A stretch of DNA of 13,814 nucleotides, taken from positions 1 to 13,814 of the forward strand of contig PLUH01000199.1 in NCBI GenBank assembly GCA_003164825.1, read 5' to 3'. The stretch comes from Hyphomicrobiales bacterium (GTDB taxonomy: Bacteria; Pseudomonadota; Alphaproteobacteria; Rhizobiales; Beijerinckiaceae). The notes beneath the pieces are model-generated. The model was not told the origin of the DNA, did no database searches, and worked only from the letters and a program-made list of their open reading frames with translations. The translations under genes were made by a program, and so were the position numbers. Below are positions 1-7,210 of the stretch, in pieces (within the stretch, counting starts at the first letter, position 1; each line of letters opens with the position of its first letter).

Positions 1-19
1 CCCGCCACTCTCCAAATAT

Positions 20-832
20 CTAGTGGACCGGCTCGGATTGTCGAGAAAGCATGATTCCGCGCTCTTCCAAGTGGTCGCGAATGACATCGATGTGCTCCCG
101 GCGATCAATCCACGGCGAGATCGCACTGCGGATCCTCGACTTCAATTCGCCACGTCGGCCACCAAGAGAAACAAGCGGAGCGCAGGGTGTCTCCTTTGTA
201 TTTGGAGGTCCATATCGGCGAAAATATTCAGCGAAATTAACCGCCCTCTCGTCGACCTCCAACAGCGTCTCGAGCGGAGCCCCTTCGGCATAAATCACGT
301 CGTGACTTTCGAGCTTGATGTGGAAGAACTCCAATTCGTCGTAAGCGCGTGCCTCATAACGCGTGATCGTCGTGCCGTTGATTAGGTATCCGGCTGGCAC
401 GAGCAAGCCATCGATGAAAAGCGCATGCCACCCCGTCACGTAGAGATCGGCCCGCGGGACGCTAGGCGCGAGCGCCGAGGGAGCGATCCGAACCGGCCAC
501 GCGTCCCTTACCCAGGGTTTTGATCGATCGCTCTTCTTGAGAGGATAGCGTCCGATCCATTGAATGGTGCGCGTCCCCCCGAACATGGCCGGCAGCACAT
601 CGCCGATGGCCAGATCTTCGACCTTGCACTCCCCCTCAGCCGTCAGAATCCTGGTGCCCTTGAGGAAACAGTTGCAGCGAAGGGCTCCAGCACAGACGGC
701 GGCTTGAGCTGGCTTCGTCCTCGCAAGAACGGCGCTCGCCAGAGTCGCAGGCGCCATAATGGAGGCCATCTTCACGATATTGCGGCGGGTTCGCTGCGTC
801 CCCACGCTCAAATTTTCTAACGCGTCGGTCAC
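20..832 (-). CDS. Tat-targeted Hint-domain (hedgehog/intein-like) protein
   Basis: This is a 270-residue protein. Its start is GTG at 832, with a GGGGAG ribosome site 5-6 bases upstream. Residues 14-45 look like a twin-arginine signal: TRRNIVK, a hydrophobic stretch (MASIMAPATLASAVLA) and an AQA cleavage site. A Hint domain follows. Block A starts at Cys55 (CFLKGTRILTAEG, then VEDLAIGD). Residues near 133-155 give a block-B-like segment with a His (TGWHALFIDG, LLVPAGYLING). Near 170-190, FHIKLESHDVIYAEGAP resembles the tail of the Pfam Hint_2 family. The last 70 residues are basic and unrecognised. Hint domains carry out Cys-initiated N-S acyl shift, hence self-cleavage or splicing. Here almost nothing but the signal peptide precedes Cys55, so the substrate is unclear. 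The gene is more AT-rich than the housekeeping genes and lies beyond the 3' end of tRNA-Ala. The family call is fairly sure; export and activity are inferred. Confidence 0.8.
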   Translation of the reverse strand: MTDALENLSVGTQRTRRNIVKMASIMAPATLASAVLARTKPAQAAVCAGALRCNCFLKGTRILTAEGECKVEDLAIGDVLPAMFGGTRTIQWIGRYPLKKSDRSKPWVRDAWPVRIAPSALAPSVPRADLYVTGWHALFIDGLLVPAGYLINGTTITRYEARAYDELEFFHIKLESHDVIYAEGAPLETLLEVDERAVNFAEYFRRYGPPNTKETPCAPLVSLGGRRGELKSRIRSAISPWIDRREHIDVIRDHLEERGIMLSRQSEPVH

Positions 833-1221
<389 letters not shown>

Positions 1222-1288
1222 GTTTTCCAAAGCCTCGCGATCGCGGCTTCGATTGGGGCGAAGCGCGCCTGATTTCTCGGGAGGGCGG

Positions 1289-1318
1289 GTATAGCCGCAA
1301 ATCCTCGCCGGCCACAAG
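1289..1318 (-). promoter_or_regulatory. Candidate promoter of tRNA-Ala
   Basis: On the minus strand CTTGTG (1318-1313) and CTATAC (1294-1289) are 18 bases apart. This resembles the alphaproteobacterial housekeeping pattern CTTGAC-N17-CTATAT at 4/6 and 5/6 positions. It lies about 68 bases before the tRNA 5' end. Assigned by eye only. Confidence 0.35.
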
Positions 1319-1324
1319 GGCCGC

Positions 1325-1346
1325 GGGTCGAAAAAAGCTCCGACCC
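1325..1346 (-). terminator. Hairpin downstream of the FYDLN gene, possible weak terminator
   Basis: GGGTCG (1325-1330) and CGACCC (1341-1346) form a perfect 6-bp stem 14 bases past the stop of the minus-strand gene. The T-run that would follow a classical intrinsic terminator lies in the 10-base loop instead, so termination is doubtful. Read-through into tRNA-Ala remains possible. Confidence 0.25.
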
Positions 1347-1359
1347 CGGCTAGGGCGGT

Positions 1360-1737
1360 TCAGGTTTCCTCGTCGGGGGCGATGTCGCCGTCGATGAGGT
1401 TGCTGACATCGTCGTCGTCTTCCTCTTCCTCTTCGAGGAACGGATCGTCCGGCGCGTCGTCGTCGGCCTCCTCGACATCGATGTCGTCGACCACCGGCTC
1501 GGCGGCCTTCTCCTCGCCCGCCTCGACCTCGTCGAGCGACACGATTTCGACCCCGGCCGGCGTGGCGAGTTCGGTATCCTCTTCCTCCGGCTTGGCGGCC
1601 GGCCGCGCGCGCGCCGCCGCAGCGCCTTGAAAGATCGTGCCGCATTTCGGGCAGATGATCGGGTCTTTGTTGAGGTCAAAGAATTTTGCGCCGCAGTTCT
1701 GGCACTGGCGCTTGGTTCCAAGTTCGGCTTTGGCCAC
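1360..1737 (-). CDS. FYDLN acidic zinc-ribbon protein (TIGR02300 family)
   Basis: This is a 125-residue protein of unknown molecular function, widespread in Alphaproteobacteria. I chose the GTG at 1737 because it gives the family's conserved beginning MAKAELGTKRQC; a further 45 upstream codons in this frame lack family character. Cysteines 12, 15, 29 and 32 (CQNC and CPKC) form a zinc ribbon. The family signature FFDLN is at 19-23. From about residue 50 the protein is very acidic and low in complexity, ending in Glu/Asp runs at 102-110. It is transcribed away from aroA, the arrangement I recall from other Rhizobiales. An 8-bp hairpin lies 24 bases before the start. The role is unknown; nucleic-acid or protein binding through the ribbon would be a guess. 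Confidence 0.9.
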   Translation of the reverse strand: MAKAELGTKRQCQNCGAKFFDLNKDPIICPKCGTIFQGAAAARARPAAKPEEEDTELATPAGVEIVSLDEVEAGEEKAAEPVVDDIDVEEADDDAPDDPFLEEEEEDDDDVSNLIDGDIAPDEET

Positions 1738-1760
1738 TGCGATCAATTCCCGAGGCTCGA

Positions 1761-1781
1761 GGGCGGTCTTCAGGACCGCCC
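1761..1781. promoter_or_regulatory. Perfect 8-bp inverted repeat in the FYDLN/aroA divergent promoter region
   Basis: GGGCGGTC (1761-1768) and GACCGCCC (1774-1781) are exact complements around the loop TTCAG. On the minus strand a perfect TTGACA (1809-1804) lies just upstream. If it is the -35 of the FYDLN gene, the repeat would cover the region from the -10 to +1, as an operator might. Otherwise it is a stable leader hairpin ending 24 bases before the GTG start. It has no T-tract, so it is not a terminator. The geometry is certain; the function is not. Confidence 0.45.
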
Positions 1782-1910
1782 CGTTAGTCGCCGCTCCCGG
1801 TCGTGTCAATGCGCTTTTCTCGATGGTCGACAGGCTCAATTGTCGGTGATAGGAGCGCGGGCCGGCGCCCACGCGCGGCCATTTCGCCCTGGCGGGAAGG
1901 AAGCAACTCC

Positions 1911-3254
1911 GTGTCCGCTCATTCGTCGCATTCCCGCGCGGCGTCGCCCCTCAGCGCCGTGCGCGCGCGACCGCTCAAGGGCCGGGTCCGGCCGCCGGGC
2001 GACAAATCGATCTCCCACCGCGCCTTCCTGTTTGGACTCCTGGCCTGTGGCGAAACGAAGGTCGAGGGGCTGCTCGAGGGCGATGACGTGCTCGGGACCG
2101 GCAAGGCGTGCGAGGCGCTCGGCGCGGTCATCGAGCGTCTCGGGCGCGGCCAATGGCGGATTCGCGGCCCCGGGCTCGGCGCGATTCTGCCGCCGCGCGA
2201 AACTCTCGATTTCGGCAATGCCGGCACCGGCGCTCGGCTGATGATGGGCGTCGTCGGCGGCCACGGAATCACCGCGACCTTCGACGGCGACGCCAGCTTG
2301 CGCAAGCGGCCGATGCGGCGCATCCTCGATCCGCTCAGGCTGATGGGCGCCCAAATTCTGTCCGAGGCCGATGGCGGGCGCTGTCCGATTGTGCTCAAGG
2401 GGGCCCGCGATCCCGCGCCGATCGAATATCGCACTCCAGTCGCCTCGGCGCAGATCAAATCAGCCGTCCTTCTCGCCGGCCTCAACGCGCCTGGCGCGAC
2501 GACCGTGATTGAGGCGCAGGCCTCGCGCGACCATACCGAGAAGATGCTCGCGCATTTCGGCGCCGAGGTCACCGTCGCGCCCGAGGGCGAAGGACGCCGG
2601 GTCACCCTCGTCGGCCGGCCGGAATTGCGGCCTACGACCGTCGTCGTTCCCGCCGATCCTTCGTCGGCGGCGTTTCCGATCGTCGCCGCGCTGATCGTTC
2701 CGGGTTCCGACATCGTCGTCGAGGGCGTGATGATGAACCCGCTCAGGACCGGGCTCCTGACGACGCTCAAGGAGATGGGCGCCCATATCGAGGCGCTCGA
2801 CCGGCGCCTCGAAGGCGGCGAGGAGGTCGCCGACTTGCGGGTGCGCCACGGCACGCTGCGCGGCGTCGACGTTCCGGCCGCCCGCGCGCCCTCGATGATC
2901 GACGAATATCCGATCCTCGCCGTCGCCGCCGCGTTCGCCTCCGGCGCGACGCGCATGCGGGGCTTGAGCGAACTCAGGGTGAAAGAAAGCGACCGGCTCG
3001 CCGCGGTCGCAGCGGGCCTTGCTGCCGCCGGCGTCGATTGCGCCATCGACGGCGACGATTTCACCGTCGAAGGCGGCAGGCCGCGCGGCGGAGGAATGGT
3101 CTCAACCCAGATGGATCACCGGATCGCGATGAGTTTCCTGGTCATGGGGCTCGCAACCCTCGAGCCGATGGCGGTCGACGACGTGGCGATGATCGCGACC
3201 AGCTTCCCCGAGTTCCGCCCGACGATGGAGCGGCTCGGGGCGAAGTTCAGGTGA
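1911..3254 (+). CDS. aroA: 3-phosphoshikimate 1-carboxyvinyltransferase (EPSP synthase), class II
   Basis: This 447-residue enzyme joins PEP to shikimate-3-phosphate in the sixth step of the shikimate pathway; it is cytosolic. GTG at 1911 was chosen over the open frame that continues to 1803. It has a GGAAGG-type site about 8 bases upstream, and the family alignment begins at RPLKGRVRPPGDKSISHR. Motifs in order: PPGDKSISHR (28-37), LDFGNAGTGARL (99-110), DASLRKRPM, PVASAQIKSAVLLAGLN, RDHTEKML, PSMIDEYPILAVAAAFA, ELRVKESDRL and DHRIAMSFLVMGLA. These match Agrobacterium CP4 EPSPS more closely than the E. coli type. The residue equivalent to CP4 Ala100, the glyphosate-insensitivity residue, is Gly105 here. 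The usual downstream cmk and rpsA are missing. Identity is very sure. Confidence 0.97.
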   Translation: MSAHSSHSRAASPLSAVRARPLKGRVRPPGDKSISHRAFLFGLLACGETKVEGLLEGDDVLGTGKACEALGAVIERLGRGQWRIRGPGLGAILPPRETLDFGNAGTGARLMMGVVGGHGITATFDGDASLRKRPMRRILDPLRLMGAQILSEADGGRCPIVLKGARDPAPIEYRTPVASAQIKSAVLLAGLNAPGATTVIEAQASRDHTEKMLAHFGAEVTVAPEGEGRRVTLVGRPELRPTTVVVPADPSSAAFPIVAALIVPGSDIVVEGVMMNPLRTGLLTTLKEMGAHIEALDRRLEGGEEVADLRVRHGTLRGVDVPAARAPSMIDEYPILAVAAAFASGATRMRGLSELRVKESDRLAAVAAGLAAAGVDCAIDGDDFTVEGGRPRGGGMVSTQMDHRIAMSFLVMGLATLEPMAVDDVAMIATSFPEFRPTMERLGAKFR

Positions 3255-3285
3255 ATGTCAGTCCGTAAAGCAAGTTGCAGCCCGA

Positions 3286-3389
3286 CCTCGTCCTGAGGCG
3301 GCCTCGAAGGACGCTCCAGTAGACGCCGAGCAGGCGCCGCCCACTGGAACGTCCTTCGAGACGCGCCTTCGGCGCTCGTCAGGACGAGG
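3286..3389. repeat. Large imperfect palindromic intergenic repeat between convergent genes
   Basis: CCTCGTCCTGA (3286-3296) pairs with TCAGGACGAGG (3379-3389). CTCGAAGGACGCTCCAGT (3303-3320) pairs with its complement at 3343-3360 with one mismatch. The right half has an extra small hairpin, GCGCC-TTC-GGCGC (3363-3375). The wording CCTCGTCCTGAGG...CTCGAAGGACG resembles the abundant CCTCATCCTGAGG-type elements of Bradyrhizobium-like genomes. It may act as a bidirectional terminator for aroA and the dehydrogenase. It overlaps the last codons of the dehydrogenase gene. Confidence 0.75.
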
Positions 3390-4509
3390 GGGTGGTTTCA
3401 TCCACCGCGACCCACCGCCCCTCGCGGCTGGACCGCGCGATCGCGTGGATCGTCCGCTCGATCGCGAGCCCGCCCTCGAAGTCGATGGCGAGCGAAGGCT
3501 TGCCCTCTATACGGTTCAGGAGCTCGTGCGCTTCGACAATCTTGAGGTCGTTGAAGCCCATCTGGTGGCCGGGCGCGACGATGAAGCGCTCGTAGGGCGG
3601 ATGCGCCGGGCCCATAAGCACCTGCCGGAACCCCTGCTCCTCCGCCGGGCCATCGGCGACATAGAGTCCGACCTCGTTGAAGCGCTCCTGGTCGAACACG
3701 ATTGCGCCGCGGATCCCGAACGCCTGCAATTGCAGCCGCCCCTTGCGGCCCCAGGCGCAGCGGTTGACCTGGATTGTTCCCGACGCGCCATCCTCCATTC
3801 TGAGCAGCGCGGTCGCGATGTCGAAGGTCTCGACAGCCCGTCGCCCGCCGCCGTCCGGGCGATCGGGATAGGGCTTGCTCATCTCGCCGAACACTTGGCT
3901 TGGAAGCCCGATCAGGGTCGAGATCAGGCTCAAGGGGTGAACGGCGAAATCATCGAGAGCGCCATAGCCTGCGCTCGCCTGGCTGCGCCAGGAGAACGGC
4001 GCCTCGGCGTCGGCCATATAATCCTCGTCCATTTCGAGGCGGAAATGGTTGAGCCGGCCGATCGCGTCGTTCTTGAGGAGCTTGCCGATGAAACGGACCG
4101 CCGGGCTCTGGATATAATTGTAGCCGAGGATCGCGACCCGGCCCGATGCCCGCGCCGCCGCCGCCATCCGCTCGGAATCGGCAAGCGCTGGCGCCATCGG
4201 CTTTTCGCACCACACGTGCTTGCCCGCTTCGAGCGCCGCGATCGCCATCGGCGCGTGGAGCGCGTTCGGCGTCGTGATCGATACGACCTCGACCGCCGGA
4301 TCGGCGATCAGCGCCCGCCAGTCGGCGGTCGAGGCTTCGAAGCCGAACTCGTCGGCGCGCCGCCGCGCCAGCCCTTCCTCGACCTCGCACAGCATGACCC
4401 GTCGAACCACAGGCCCGTCGCCGAATACCGCCTGAACGCCGGTCCAGGCCAGCGCGTGGCACTTGCCCATGTAGCCGGTGCCGATCAGTCCGACGCCGAT
4501 CGTGCGCAT
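3379..4509 (-). CDS. Gfo/Idh/MocA-family NAD(P)-dependent sugar/polyol dehydrogenase
   Basis: This is a 376-residue cytosolic oxidoreductase. The start is ATG at 4509, with GGGAGG 8 bases upstream; the 21 codons above it are basic and not family-like. The N-terminal Rossmann fold shows GLIGTGYMG (G10, G12, G15). The family's EKP motif is at 102-104 (CEKPMAP), and DDFAVHPLSL (186-195) corresponds to the catalytic loop, with His191. The C-terminal half is the usual beta-sheet substrate domain, with GHQMGFNDLKIVEAHELL near the end. Such enzymes oxidise inositols or other sugars. The divergent RpiR-type regulator fits a sugar-responsive unit, but no transporter or kinase is present to name the substrate. 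The final codons (PSS, stop) lie inside the palindromic repeat. The family is sure; the substrate is unknown. Confidence 0.93.
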   Translation of the reverse strand: MRTIGVGLIGTGYMGKCHALAWTGVQAVFGDGPVVRRVMLCEVEEGLARRRADEFGFEASTADWRALIADPAVEVVSITTPNALHAPMAIAALEAGKHVWCEKPMAPALADSERMAAAARASGRVAILGYNYIQSPAVRFIGKLLKNDAIGRLNHFRLEMDEDYMADAEAPFSWRSQASAGYGALDDFAVHPLSLISTLIGLPSQVFGEMSKPYPDRPDGGGRRAVETFDIATALLRMEDGASGTIQVNRCAWGRKGRLQLQAFGIRGAIVFDQERFNEVGLYVADGPAEEQGFRQVLMGPAHPPYERFIVAPGHQMGFNDLKIVEAHELLNRIEGKPSLAIDFEGGLAIERTIHAIARSSREGRWVAVDETTPSS

Positions 4510-4559
4510 ACCCCTCGCCTCCCAATACCTGCGCCGGCCGCCCGCCGCGCCCCGCCAAT

Positions 4560-4597
4560 ACAAATATTTCATCTGCTACACAAATTGGAATATCTGT
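4560..4597. promoter_or_regulatory. Inverted repeat, candidate operator of the RpiR-type regulator
   Basis: ACAAATATTTC (4560-4570) and GGAATATCTGT (4587-4597) are complementary at 9 of 11 positions across a 16-bp spacer. They sit in an AT-rich island between the divergent dehydrogenase and regulator genes. At 4587-4600, GGAA-N6-TTCT is one base off the GGAA-N6-TTCC palindrome I recall for the rhizobial inositol regulator IolR, also an RpiR-family protein. The position fits autoregulation plus control of the dehydrogenase. No -35/-10 pair could be assigned with confidence. Confidence 0.45.
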
Positions 4598-4647
4598 TCT
4601 ATTGATAGCGCCCGGGGACGAGCGCGCCGGGCGAGGCCAAGGGAACG

Positions 4648-5493
4648 ATGGGCGCCGACTCGACGATCGAACCGCCGGAAAGCTTCGAGGCGCTTGAGCG
4701 CCGCCTGATCGAGATCGAGCCGCATCTGCCCAAGCGCCTTCGTCAGGCTGCGGCCTATGCGCTCGACCACCCCGACGAGTTCGCGCTCGGCACCGCCTCG
4801 GCCCTCGCCCGGAGCGCCGAGGTGCAGGCTTCGACTCTGGTGCGCTTCGCCCAGACGCTCGGCTTCGCCGGCTTCTCCGAGCTTCAGGAGGTGTTTCGCT
4901 CACGCCTGCGCAACCGCTGGCCGGACTATTCCGAACGCCTCAAGGCGCTGCAAGAGAACGCCCGCGACAGCGGCGACCCGACCCATCTCCTGTTCGGATT
5001 CGCCGATTCGGCGGCCGCCTCGATCGCGCGGCTGCGCGAAGCGGTCCAGCGGCGCGAGCTTGACCGGGCGGTCAGCCTTTTGGCCGCCGCCCGGACCATT
5101 CACTGCCTCGGCCAGCGGCGGTCGTTCTGCGTCGCCCATTACCTCACTTACGCCCTGTCGCAGCTCGGCATACCGGCGTCGCTGATCGACAATGTCGGCG
5201 GCCTCGGACCCGAGCAGCTGGCGCAGGCCGGCGCGGGCGACGCGCTGATCGCGATCAGCTTCTCGCCCTATGCGCCGTTCACCGTCGATCTCGCCAAGCG
5301 GGCGCGCCGCGCCGGCGTTCCGATCGTCGTCGTCACCGACAGCGCGCTCTCGCCGCTCGCCGGGATCGCCGACGTCCGGTTCGAGATCGTCGAAAGCGAC
5401 TTCGGCTCGTTCCGCTCGCTGGCGGCGACATTCTGCCTGGCGATGACGCTCGCCGTCGCCGTCGGCGAAAAGCGGGCCGAGGCGGCCGCCTGA
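4648..5493 (+). CDS. MurR/RpiR-family transcriptional regulator (HTH plus SIS domain)
   Basis: This is a 281-residue protein. ATG at 4648 has GCGAGG and AAGGGA purine tracts just upstream. Residues about 10-90 form the HTH_6 domain: LPKRLRQAAAYALDHPDEFALGT, then ALARSAEVQASTLVRFAQTLGF and FSELQEVFR. Residues about 125-265 form a SIS phosphosugar-binding domain: AARTIHCLGQRRSFCVAHYLTYAL, GDALIAISFSPYAP, RAGVPIVVVTDS. RpiR proteins usually repress or activate sugar catabolic genes in response to a phosphosugar. Divergence from the Gfo/Idh/MocA gene, with an inverted repeat between them, makes that gene the likely target. Its stop is 5 bp from the convergent exporter stop, leaving no room for a separate terminator. 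The family is sure; the ligand is unknown. Confidence 0.93.
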   Translation: MGADSTIEPPESFEALERRLIEIEPHLPKRLRQAAAYALDHPDEFALGTASALARSAEVQASTLVRFAQTLGFAGFSELQEVFRSRLRNRWPDYSERLKALQENARDSGDPTHLLFGFADSAAASIARLREAVQRRELDRAVSLLAAARTIHCLGQRRSFCVAHYLTYALSQLGIPASLIDNVGGLGPEQLAQAGAGDALIAISFSPYAPFTVDLAKRARRAGVPIVVVTDSALSPLAGIADVRFEIVESDFGSFRSLAATFCLAMTLAVAVGEKRAEAAA

Positions 5494-5498
5494 TTCGA

Positions 5499-6965
5499 TT
5501 ACTCGGCAAGCGCCCGCCTGGCGGCGAAGACAACCCTGGGCACGAGAAACGCCGCCGCTGCAACCATGAGCGCGATCCCGAACATCGAAACGAAGGTCAT
5601 GTGAAGCGATTGCTCGAGCGCCGCCCGAAGCCCCGAATCGCCCCCGGCATCGACCGAACCCCGCTCCAGCAATCGCCGAAGCTGGTCCGAGCTCGCATTA
5701 CCGGCGTGGCCGGAACGGAAGAGGCCAAAATTGAGCACGGCGCCGAACACCGTCGCGCCGAAAGTGCTGCCGAGGCTGCGCGCGAACAGGAAGGACGCGG
5801 TCACGCTGCCGCGCTCGGACCAATCGACGATCTCCTGAATGAGGATGATCGAGGCGCTCGAGAGAAGGCCCATACCGAGACCGACGACGAGCGATCCGAG
5901 GCCGGCGGCGATCGGGGAGCTTTCCGCGGTCAGGACGACGAACACGAACGCGCCGGCCGGCACCAGCAGCCCGCCGGTGCGCAGGACCGTGCGAACGCCG
6001 AACCGCTTAAACCCACGTACGCCGACCGTGGCGCCGACCGGCCATCCCAGAACCATCGAAGAGAGGGCGAAACCGGCGATGAGCGGCGATTTCTGCATCA
6101 CCCCCTGGACGAACACCGGCAGGAATGACGTGAGCCCGATCATCACCATGCCGCACAACAGTGAAGCCCCATTGGCTGCGGCGATCGGCCTGCGGCCCCA
6201 AAGCTCGAGCGAGATCATCGGCTCGGGAGACCGGCGCTCCTGGATCACGAACAGCGCCACCGCGACGACGGCGACCACGGTGATGACCCCAATCTCGAAT
6301 TCGCCGGAGGTCGAGACCGCGGTGAGGTCGGCCATGATCGCGGCGATGGCGATGGTGAACACGGCGGCGCTTAGATGATTGATCCTGCCGCCGCCGCGGG
6401 CGCTCTTTTCGTGCAGATAGGCCCAAAATCCGGCCGCGGCGAGCGCCCCGATCGGCAGGTTCATCCAGAAAATCCAGGCCCAGGAAAAGTGCTGAATGAT
6501 GAGGCCGCCGGCCATCGGCCCGAGGACCGCCGACAGCGCCCAGACGCTCGCCAGCCAGCCTTGAATCTTGGCCCGCTCGTGGACCGAGTAGAGGTCGCCG
6601 ACGATGGTCATCGCGGTCGGCTGGACCGCGCCGGCGCCGACGCCCTGGACCAGCCGGAAGATGATCAACGACGGCATCGACCATGCGAATCCGCACAGGA
6701 TCGACCCGACAAGGAAGATCACGATCCCGACCAGCATCACCATCTTGCGTCCGGCGAGATCGGCGAGCTTGCCGAACACCACGGTGGTCGCGGTCTGGGT
6801 CAGAAGGAACGCCGAGAACACCCAGCTATAGAGCTGCAAGCCGCCAAGCTGGCCGACGATCTGCGGCATGGCGGTCGAGACGATCGTCGCTTCGATCGCG
6901 ATCATGAAATTCGCCGCCATCACGGCGGCGAGCACGAGCGGTCGATGAGTGGTCAGGGAGGGCAT
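5499..6965 (-). CDS. MFS multidrug exporter, DHA2 (14-TM, EmrB-like) family
   Basis: This is a 488-residue inner-membrane protein, counted from ATG at 6965 (MPSLTTHRPLVL). The hydrophobicity pattern fits about 14 membrane helices. The first helix carries IEATIVSTAMPQIVG, the family's D1-type motif with Glu25 replacing the usual Asp. Motif A is GKLADLAGRK (65-74). RLVQGVGAGAVQPTAMTIVGD is the motif B/C region, followed by a PMAGGLI antiporter-like stretch. These proteins expel drugs or other hydrophobic compounds by proton antiport; the substrate cannot be told. The start is not certain: ATG 6965 lacks a clear ribosome site, and an in-frame GTG at 6992 lies inside an inverted repeat. No membrane-fusion partner or regulator gene is adjacent, so the gene stands alone. 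Confidence 0.93.
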   Translation of the reverse strand: MPSLTTHRPLVLAAVMAANFMIAIEATIVSTAMPQIVGQLGGLQLYSWVFSAFLLTQTATTVVFGKLADLAGRKMVMLVGIVIFLVGSILCGFAWSMPSLIIFRLVQGVGAGAVQPTAMTIVGDLYSVHERAKIQGWLASVWALSAVLGPMAGGLIIQHFSWAWIFWMNLPIGALAAAGFWAYLHEKSARGGGRINHLSAAVFTIAIAAIMADLTAVSTSGEFEIGVITVVAVVAVALFVIQERRSPEPMISLELWGRRPIAAANGASLLCGMVMIGLTSFLPVFVQGVMQKSPLIAGFALSSMVLGWPVGATVGVRGFKRFGVRTVLRTGGLLVPAGAFVFVVLTAESSPIAAGLGSLVVGLGMGLLSSASIILIQEIVDWSERGSVTASFLFARSLGSTFGATVFGAVLNFGLFRSGHAGNASSDQLRRLLERGSVDAGGDSGLRAALEQSLHMTFVSMFGIALMVAAAAFLVPRVVFAARRALAE

Positions 6966-6979
6966 GGGGATTTCTTGGG

Positions 6980-7008
6980 AGGTTGCGTCCACTCTTAATG
7001 GACAACCT
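6980..7008. promoter_or_regulatory. Bulged inverted repeat in the leader of the MFS exporter gene
   Basis: AGGTTG-CG-TCCA (6980-6991) and TGGACAACCT (6999-7008) pair over 10 bp with a 2-base bulge around the loop CTCTTAA. It begins 15 bases before the exporter ATG and contains the alternative GTG (6992). It could be a repressor operator or an RNA hairpin affecting translation. The promoter itself is not clear. Confidence 0.45.
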
Positions 7009-7134
7009 GCGTCGGCGCCAATCGCGTTCGCGTGATGTGAGTGGGCGGGGTTTCGACAAGACGCTTTGGCCGACCGCATCTCCCGTCATGTCGGAGCCGC
7101 AGTACCGATTCGTCCATCACCCGACGCCGGTCTC

Positions 7135-7163
7135 TTGAAGTTTCTTCGTTTACTCCCCATAAT
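7135..7163 (+). promoter_or_regulatory. Promoter of the mqsRA operon
   Basis: TTGAAG (7135-7140) and CATAAT (7158-7163) are exactly 17 bp apart, a good sigma-70-type pair (4/6 and 5/6). It lies 48 bp before the toxin ATG. A short inverted repeat, GAAG-TTT-CTTC (7137-7147), overlaps the -35 and could be part of an antitoxin operator. Confidence 0.5.
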
Positions 7164-7184
7164 GAGGGTCTCGTAGTTTTGTCG

Positions 7185-7202
7185 AAAGGAGGTCGAACGA
7201 GG
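7185..7202 (+). promoter_or_regulatory. Tandem ribosome-binding sites before mqsR
   Basis: An imperfect 11-bp tandem duplication (GTCGAAAGGAG at 7181-7191, GTCGAACGAGG at 7192-7202) supplies two ribosome sites. The strong AAAGGAGG (7185-7192) is ideally spaced for an out-of-frame ATG at 7203. The weaker CGAGG (7198-7202) is 8 bases from the toxin ATG at 7211. Confidence 0.5.
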
Positions 7203-7210
7203 ATGATTCA

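Noticed and set aside
1389..1435. Acidic codon run in the FYDLN gene that looks like a simple-sequence repeat
   Set aside because: An acidic low-complexity tail is a normal property of this protein family, so it was not treated as a separate repeat.
1803..1910. N-terminal extension of AroA
   Set aside because: The extra 36 codons lack family similarity, while GTG 1911 has a good ribosome site.
1919..3064. A 381-codon open frame on the minus strand opposite aroA
   Set aside because: It is the antisense of a certain gene in GC-rich DNA. Its translation is serine/arginine/proline-rich without a recognisable domain.
3445..4605. A 386-codon open frame on the plus strand opposite the dehydrogenase
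   Set aside because: Mirror reading of a clear Gfo/Idh/MocA gene; composition is typical of an antisense frame.
3950..4903. A 317-codon minus-strand frame across the dehydrogenase and regulator genes
   Set aside because: Arginine-rich shadow frame overlapping two well-supported genes and their divergent promoter.
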